11,868 bases of DNA from Pseudomonadota bacterium (GTDB lineage Bacteria > Pseudomonadota > Alphaproteobacteria > Acetobacterales > Acetobacteraceae). The stretch is from assembly GCA_021841985.1 (NCBI GenBank), contig JAKCCP010000176.1, positions 1-11,868 on the forward strand. Direction: 5' to 3'. The notes under the pieces are model-generated. The model worked only from the letters and a program-made list of their open reading frames with translations. It ran no database searches and was not told where the DNA came from. Shown in pieces: positions 6,543-11,868 of this stretch (the first letter of the stretch is position 1; each line of letters opens with the position of its first letter). Both the position numbers and the translations under genes were made by a program.

Positions 6543-9500
6543 ATGACACATGAATCCGCAGCCGACTTTGTCGCGGCGTTCGCGGAAAACGCAGCCCGCC
6601 TCGCCGCGACATACGATGTCGCGGCGGAGCACGATGCCTGCGGCGTCGGCCTCGTGGCCGCCCTCGACGGTAAGAAGCGGCGTGATATCGTCCAGGCCGG
6701 CATCGATGCACTGAAGGCGGTATGGCATCGCGGCGCGGTCGACGCGGACGGCAAAACTGGCGATGGCGCTGGCATCCATATCGAAATCCCGCAGGATTTC
6801 TTCACCGAGGCGGTGGAGCGGGGCGGCGACCGGCTGCGCTATCCCGGCCCGATTGCGGTGGGCCAGGTCTTTCTGCCCAAAACCGATCTCTCGGCCCAGG
6901 AGCGCTGTCGCGAAATCGTCGAAAGTGAGATCCTCGCCTTCGGCTATGCCATCTATGGCTGGCGGCAGGTGCCGATCAATGTCGCCTGTATTGGTGAGAA
7001 GGCCAACGCGACGCGGCCGGAGATCGAACAGATCATGATTGGCAATGCGCGTGGCTCGGACGAAGAAATTTTCGAGCGTGACCTCTATGTCATCCGCCGG
7101 CGCATCGAGAAGCTCGCGGCCGCCGCGCAAATTCTCGAACTTTATTTTTGTTCGCTCTCGGCGCGCTCGATCATCTACAAGGGCATGTTTCTCGCCGAAA
7201 GCCTCACTGATTTTTACCCCGATCTCCTCGATCCGCGCTTCATCTCGCGTTTCGCGATCTATCATCAGCGGTATTCGACCAACACCTTTCCCACTTGGCG
7301 ACTCGCCCAGCCCTTCCGCATGCTTGCCCATAACGGCGAGATCAACACATTGGCCGGTAACGTGAACTGGATGAAAAGCCATGAGACACGGCTCGCCGCG
7401 GGCGGTCTTGATCCCTATCTAGATGACATCAAGCCAGTGGTGCAGGCCGGCGGGTCGGATACCGCCATTCTTGATAACGTCTTTGAGCTTCTGACGCGCG
7501 CCGGGCGCGATGCGCCGATGGCGAAAGCGCTGATGATTCCAGCAAGTATCGGCCAGGATGCGACGATGCCGAAAGCGCATCGCGATATGTTCCTCTATTG
7601 CAACGCGGTGATGGAGCCATGGGACGGCCCAGCGGCGGTGGCCGCGACGGACGGTCGTTGGGTGATCGCTGGGCTCGATCGCAACGGGTTGCGCCCACTC
7701 CGCTATACCATCACCCGCCACAACATGCTCATCGTCGGGTCGGAAACCGGCATGGTTAAGCTCGATGAAGTTGATATCATTGAGAAAGGCCGTGTCGGGC
7801 CAGGCCAGACGATCGCAGTCGATCTCGATCACGCGCGCTTTTACGCCGATGCCGCGCTCAAGGACCGGCTCGCTGCACGTCAGGATTTCGGTGCATGGAC
7901 CCGGCGCATTCGTGAAATCGACCACATCGTCAAGGCCGATGCGACTGAACCCGTCCGTTTCGAGGGTGAGGCGCTGCGCCGCCGCCAAGTCGCGGTCGGG
8001 GTGTCGCTCGAAGACCTTGAGATGGTGCTGCATCCGATGGTCGAGGATGCCGGCGAGCCGACCGGCAGCATGGGCGATGACACGCCGGTCGCCGTGCTCT
8101 CCGAACGCTATCGCGGCCTGCATCATTTTTTCCGCCAGGCGTTCAGCCAGGTGACCAATCCGCCGATCGACAGTCTGCGCGAGACCCGTGTGATGTCGCT
8201 TAAGACGCGGCTTGGCAATCTCGGCAATGTCCTTGACGAGGACGCGAGCCAATGTGATCTCCTGCAGCTTGAAAGCCCGGTGCTCTCGAATGCCGAATTC
8301 CAGGCGATGCACGCCTATATGGGAAGCTCGGTGGCCGTTGTCGACTGCACGTTTCCCGCGGCCGACGGCGAGAGCGGGTTGCGCCGCGCGCTCGATCGCA
8401 TCCGCGCCGAGGCCGAGGAGGGGGTGCGTGCCGGCTGCACCCATGTCATTCTCACCGATGAGGCGCTCGATGCGGCGCGCGCGCCGATCCCAATGATCCT
8501 CGCCACCGGCGCCGTGCATACCCATCTGGTACGTCAGAGCCTGCGCACCTTCACCTCGCTCAATGTGCGCTCGGCGGAATGTCTCGATGTCCACTATTTC
8601 GCCGTCCTCATCGGCGCCGGCGCTACCACGGTGAACGCCTATCTCGCGCAGGAGGCGATCGCCGACCGTCACCGGCGCGGGTTGTTTGGCGATATATCAC
8701 TGAAATCCGCCGTCCAGCGCTTCAAGAAAGCGGTGGATAAGGGTTTGCTGAAAATCATGTCGAAGATGGGCATCGCAGTGATCTCATCCTATCGCGGGGG
8801 CTATAATTTTGAGGCGATCGGATTGTCGCGCGCCCTCGTCGCGGAATTTTTCCCCGGCATGCCGTCACGCATTTCCGGCATCGGGCTCACCGGCATTGCG
8901 CGCAAGGTGCTTGATCTGCATGAGGCGGCGTGGACCAACGACACGGTCGCTCTCCCAATCGGTGGCATCTACAAGCTCCGGCGCCGTGGCGAGGTGCATG
9001 GCTTCGATGCGCCTCTGATCCACATGCTGCAAGCCGCCGTTGCCACCGATAGCTATTCCACCTACCGGCGCTTTGCCGAATTGGTGCGCAAGATGCCGCC
9101 CGTCGCCCTCCGCGACCTGCTCGATTTCCGCACCGAGAAATGCACGCCGATCCCGATCGATGAAGTCGAGAGCATCACCGAAATCCGCAAGCGCTTGCTA
9201 TCGCCTGGTATTTCACTCGGCGCCTTGAGCCCGGAGGCGCATGAGACGCTCTCGATCGCGATGAACCGCATCGGCGCGCGCTCCGATTCTGGAGAAGGAG
9301 GCGAGGATCCCGCGCGCGCAGTGCCGCGCCTGAACGGCGATAACGCTTCTTCCGCGATCAAGCAGATCGCCTCGGGGCGTTTCGGTGTGACCGCGGAATA
9401 CCTCAACAATTGCCGCGAGATCGAGATCAAGGTGGCGCAAGGGGCCAAGCCCGGCGAGGGTGGTCAGTTGCCCGGCTTTAAGGTCTCCGAGTTGATCGCC

Positions 9501-11078
9501 AAGCTGCGCCACGCCACCCCCGGCGTCATGCTGATCAGTCCGCCGCCGCATCACGACATCTATTCGATCGAGGATCTTGCCCAACTGATCTACGATCTCA
9601 AGCAGATCAATCCCGAGGCCGCGGTCTGCGTCAAGCTCGTGGCGCGGAGCGGCATCGGCACCATCGCCGCGGGTGTCGCCAAAGCCAAGGCCGACGCCAT
9701 CCTGATCTCCGGCCATGCGGGCGGCACCGGGGCGAGCCCACAAAGCTCGATCAAATACGCCGGCCTGCCGTGGGAGATGGGCCTCTCCGAGACGCATCAG
9801 GTTTTGATGCTCAATCGCCTGCGCCATAAGGTAAAACTTCGCACCGATGGCGGCATCAAGACCGGGCGCGACGTCGTGATCGCGGCGATGTTGGGGGCGG
9901 AGGAATTCGGCATTGGCACCACCTCGCTGATCGCCATGGGCTGCATCATGGTGCGGCAATGCCACTCCAACACCTGCCCGGTCGGGGTTTGTACGCAAGA
10001 CGAGAAACTGCGCGCGAAATTTGAGGGAACACCCGAGAAAGTCATCAACCTTTTCTCCTTTATCGCCGAGGATGTGCGGGGCATTCTGGCATCCCTTGGC
10101 GCGCGCAGTCTGGCTGAAGTGATCGGGCGCACCGATCTTTTGCATCAGGTCAGTCGCGGTTCCGAGATTCTCGACGATCTCGATCTCAACCCATTGCTGG
10201 TGCAGGCCGATCCCGGTCCGTACGCGCGCTATTGCACGCTCACCGGGCGCAACGAGGTGCCGGAAAGCCTCGATGCCCAGATGATCGCCGATGCGCAGGC
10301 GTTTTTCGAGCATGGCGAGAAGATGCAGTTGCAATACTCGGTGCGCAACACACATCGCGCGGTCGGCACGAAATTTTCCTCGCGGATTGTCCGCCGCCTC
10401 GGTAAGTCAGCTCTCCAACCCGATCACGTCACGGTACGGCTTCGTGGCTCCGCCGGTCAGTCGCTCGGCGCCTTCGCCGTGCATGGGCTCAAGCTCGAAG
10501 TGTTTGGTGATGCCAATGACTATGTCGGCAAGGGACTTTCCGGCGCGACTATCGTCGTGCGCCCGGCGCCGTCCTCCAATCTCGCAAGCCAGGAGAACAC
10601 AATCATCGGCAATACGGTGCTCTATGGCGCGACCGCGGGCTATCTCTTCGCCGCGGGCCAGGCCGGCGAGCGCTTTGCCGTGCGCAATTCCGGGGCGATC
10701 GCGGTGGTGGAAGGCTGCGGTGCCAATGGCTGCGAATACATGACCGGCGGCACCGTCGTCATTCTCGGCGCGGTTGGTGATAATTTTGGCGCTGGCTTTA
10801 CCGGCGGCATGGCCTTCGTCCATGACCCAGAAAACCTTTTCGAAAAGCGCCTCAATCCGGAAACCCTGATCTGGCAGCGGCTCGCCTCAAGCCATTGGGA
10901 AAGCGTGCTCCGCGATCTCGTCGCGCGCCACGCGGGGGAGACGAATAGCCGCTTCGCCGCACTGATGTTGCATGAGTGGGAACGCGCGGTTGGGCATTTT
11001 TGGCAGGTGGTACCAAAGGATTATGTCCGCTATCTTGCCATGCCGCTGAGCGAGGAGGCGGCAGCACAACGCGCCTAA
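6543..11078 (+). CDS. gltB: Glutamate synthase (NADPH) large subunit GltB
   Basis: GltB (alpha subunit, 1511 residues, usual length) makes two glutamates from glutamine and 2-oxoglutarate with electrons from GltD. Domains in order: a propeptide of about 32 residues, then the class II glutamine amidotransferase domain starting at catalytic Cys33 (HDACGVG) and including RYSTNTFPTW and HNGEINTLAGNVNW (263-276); a central domain; the conserved linker around 915-975 ending in KPGEGGQLPG; the FMN-binding (beta/alpha)8 domain with SGHAGGTGAS (1056-1065); the [3Fe-4S] cysteines Cys1134, Cys1140 and Cys1145 (CIMVRQCHSNTC); and a C-terminal glycine-rich beta-helix (GCGANGCEYMTGGTVVILG, about 1391-1409). 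Subtracting the 32-residue propeptide gives 1102, 1108 and 1113, which matches the numbering I recall for the Azospirillum brasilense enzyme. Propeptide removal is needed to expose the N-terminal Cys. No frameshift or missing key residue is seen. It follows the DUF2059-type gene by 12 bases, so the three genes form one operon. Confidence 0.98.
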   Translation: MTHESAADFVAAFAENAARLAATYDVAAEHDACGVGLVAALDGKKRRDIVQAGIDALKAVWHRGAVDADGKTGDGAGIHIEIPQDFFTEAVERGGDRLRYPGPIAVGQVFLPKTDLSAQERCREIVESEILAFGYAIYGWRQVPINVACIGEKANATRPEIEQIMIGNARGSDEEIFERDLYVIRRRIEKLAAAAQILELYFCSLSARSIIYKGMFLAESLTDFYPDLLDPRFISRFAIYHQRYSTNTFPTWRLAQPFRMLAHNGEINTLAGNVNWMKSHETRLAAGGLDPYLDDIKPVVQAGGSDTAILDNVFELLTRAGRDAPMAKALMIPASIGQDATMPKAHRDMFLYCNAVMEPWDGPAAVAATDGRWVIAGLDRNGLRPLRYTITRHNMLIVGSETGMVKLDEVDIIEKGRVGPGQTIAVDLDHARFYADAALKDRLAARQDFGAWTRRIREIDHIVKADATEPVRFEGEALRRRQVAVGVSLEDLEMVLHPMVEDAGEPTGSMGDDTPVAVLSERYRGLHHFFRQAFSQVTNPPIDSLRETRVMSLKTRLGNLGNVLDEDASQCDLLQLESPVLSNAEFQAMHAYMGSSVAVVDCTFPAADGESGLRRALDRIRAEAEEGVRAGCTHVILTDEALDAARAPIPMILATGAVHTHLVRQSLRTFTSLNVRSAECLDVHYFAVLIGAGATTVNAYLAQEAIADRHRRGLFGDISLKSAVQRFKKAVDKGLLKIMSKMGIAVISSYRGGYNFEAIGLSRALVAEFFPGMPSRISGIGLTGIARKVLDLHEAAWTNDTVALPIGGIYKLRRRGEVHGFDAPLIHMLQAAVATDSYSTYRRFAELVRKMPPVALRDLLDFRTEKCTPIPIDEVESITEIRKRLLSPGISLGALSPEAHETLSIAMNRIGARSDSGEGGEDPARAVPRLNGDNASSAIKQIASGRFGVTAEYLNNCREIEIKVAQGAKPGEGGQLPGFKVSELIAKLRHATPGVMLISPPPHHDIYSIEDLAQLIYDLKQINPEAAVCVKLVARSGIGTIAAGVAKAKADAILISGHAGGTGASPQSSIKYAGLPWEMGLSETHQVLMLNRLRHKVKLRTDGGIKTGRDVVIAAMLGAEEFGIGTTSLIAMGCIMVRQCHSNTCPVGVCTQDEKLRAKFEGTPEKVINLFSFIAEDVRGILASLGARSLAEVIGRTDLLHQVSRGSEILDDLDLNPLLVQADPGPYARYCTLTGRNEVPESLDAQMIADAQAFFEHGEKMQLQYSVRNTHRAVGTKFSSRIVRRLGKSALQPDHVTVRLRGSAGQSLGAFAVHGLKLEVFGDANDYVGKGLSGATIVVRPAPSSNLASQENTIIGNTVLYGATAGYLFAAGQAGERFAVRNSGAIAVVEGCGANGCEYMTGGTVVILGAVGDNFGAGFTGGMAFVHDPENLFEKRLNPETLIWQRLASSHWESVLRDLVARHAGETNSRFAALMLHEWERAVGHFWQVVPKDYVRYLAMPLSEEAAAQRA

Positions 11079-11135
11079 GGCGGGCTATTTCTTCCGCGCC
11101 TTTCCCTGTTAGAATGCCGGCAGTGCCAGGTATCA

Positions 11136-11140
11136 AAGGA
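11136..11140 (+). promoter_or_regulatory. Ribosome-binding site of the transaminase gene
   Basis: AAGGA lies 8 bases before the ATG at 11149. It is the only good site in the 70-base gap after gltB and fixes the start of the last gene. Confidence 0.6.
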
Positions 11141-11148
11141 TCCCCGCC

Positions 11149-11868
11149 ATGAGCTTGCCCCGCGCCAAAGATCCCGCCGCGCGTGATATCGCGAGCGTGC
11201 TGCATCCCTACACGGATCTGAGGGCGCATGCCGAGATTGGTCCGCTGGTGATCAGCCGCGGCGAAGGCGTGCGGGTATGGGATGAGAGTGGCAAATCCTA
11301 TATCGAGGCGCTGGCCGGGCTCTGGTGCGCGTCCCTCGGCTTCAGCAATGAACGCCTAGTGGCGGCGGCGGCGGCGCAGATGCGCGCGCTGCCATTTTAC
11401 CATTCTTTTGCTGCGAAATCACATGAGCCGCTGATCACGCTTGCGGAAATGCTGCTGACGCGCGCGCCGGTGCCGATGAGCAAGGTGTTCTTTGCCAATT
11501 CCGGCTCGGAGGCGAACGACACCGCGATCAAGATGATCTGGTATTTTAACAACGCGCTCGGCCGCCCGCTCAAGAAGAAAATCATTGGCCGCGTCAAGGG
11601 TTATCACGGCATCACGCTGGCCAGCGCCTCGCTTACCGGGCTGGCCGCCAACCACCGCTCGTTTGACGTGCCGTTGCCAGGTTTTCTCCATACCATCACG
11701 CCACATTTCTATCATGGCGCCGAGCCCGGCGAGAGCGAGGAAGCGTTTGCCACGCGCTGCGCCAGCGAACTCGAACAACTCATTCTCGCCGAGGGGCCGG
11801 AAACGGTTGCCGCGATGTTCGCCGAGCCGGTGATGGGCGCCGGGGGCGTGATCGTGCCACCACCCACC
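11149..11868 (+). CDS. Class III PLP-dependent omega-transaminase (N-terminal 240 residues; cut by the right edge)
   Basis: The reading frame runs without a stop from ATG 11149 to the window end, giving 240 residues of an expected 450-470. It matches fold-type I class III aminotransferases of the omega-amino acid or amine:pyruvate group (Chromobacterium violaceum omega-transaminase type). Marks: HPYTDLRAH (19-27), a beta-sheet GEGVRVWDESGKSYIEALAG (38-57), LWCASLGF (58-65), LPFYHSF (82-88), the PLP-phosphate motif NSGSEANDTAIKM (117-129), the GRVKGYHGITLASASLTG region (147-164), where the Tyr stacks on the PLP ring, and AEPVMGAGGVIVPPPT at the edge. The DE.(V/I)..GFGR.G segment and the PLP lysine lie beyond the window, so integrity cannot be checked. 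Substrates could be beta-alanine, putrescine-type diamines or other omega-amines; sequence alone does not decide. It is 70 bases after gltB in the same direction with no visible terminator, so it could be co-transcribed. Confidence 0.9.
   Translation, partial: MSLPRAKDPAARDIASVLHPYTDLRAHAEIGPLVISRGEGVRVWDESGKSYIEALAGLWCASLGFSNERLVAAAAAQMRALPFYHSFAAKSHEPLITLAEMLLTRAPVPMSKVFFANSGSEANDTAIKMIWYFNNALGRPLKKKIIGRVKGYHGITLASASLTGLAANHRSFDVPLPGFLHTITPHFYHGAEPGESEEAFATRCASELEQLILAEGPETVAAMFAEPVMGAGGVIVPPPT

Noticed and set aside
7419..8672. 417-residue open frame on the - strand, and others antisense to gltB (6504-7382, 9213-10355)
   Set aside because: All are opposite the intact gltB coding sequence and show no domain or ribosome-binding support. 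They result from the third-position GC bias of gltB.
11079..11120. Possible hairpin after gltB (GCGGGC ... CCGCGC)
   Set aside because: Pairing is imperfect and no T tract follows, so it is not a credible intrinsic terminator.
1..11868. Search for a new defence, phage, CRISPR or biosynthetic system
   Set aside because: Apart from the insertion-element end, the genes are recognisable metabolic or common conserved families. No repeat array, toxin-antitoxin pair, RNA structure or cluster of unknown genes is visible.

Overview
This high-GC window looks like ordinary chromosome from an alphaproteobacterium. The GltD/GltB proteins are of the Azospirillum type, and in GltB the spacing from the catalytic cysteine to the [3Fe-4S] cysteines matches the Azospirillum numbering I remember. 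Codon use is strongly GC-biased throughout. A member of the Rhodospirillales/Acetobacteraceae is plausible, but I cannot fix the genus from sequence alone.

Layout from left to right. Positions 1-257 hold the 3' end of an IS110-type transposase gene, cut by the window edge. A 193-base non-coding stretch follows, with a 12-bp palindrome and two short tandem duplications (12 bp and 10 bp). Next comes a transglutaminase-like protein on the + strand (451-1131). Convergent with it, on the - strand, is a tightly overlapping operon paaG-paaI-paaK (3677 down to 1143) from the phenylacetyl-CoA pathway: epoxide isomerase, thioesterase and phenylacetate-CoA ligase. Divergent from paaG is an HdeD/DUF308-like six-helix membrane protein (3803-4408).

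The right half is a nitrogen-assimilation operon on the + strand. It runs gltD (NADPH-GOGAT small subunit, 4606-6042), then a small secreted DUF2059-type protein (6039-6530) overlapping gltD by 4 bases, then gltB (GOGAT large subunit, 6543-11078) 12 bases later. After a 70-base gap, a class III omega-transaminase (11149 onward) runs off the right edge without its PLP-lysine region.

GltB releases ammonia from glutamine, channels it to an FMN site and adds it to 2-oxoglutarate. GltD supplies electrons from NADPH through FAD and [4Fe-4S] centres. The transaminase downstream could draw on or feed the same amino-nitrogen pool, but that is inference from position. I found no RNA genes, CRISPR arrays, phage modules or defence systems, and no convincing sign of an undescribed multi-gene system. 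The most noteworthy points are the exported-protein gene lodged between the two GOGAT subunit genes, the stand-alone paaGIK trio, the transglutaminase-like protein lacking the usual catalytic Asp, and the duplications in front of it.
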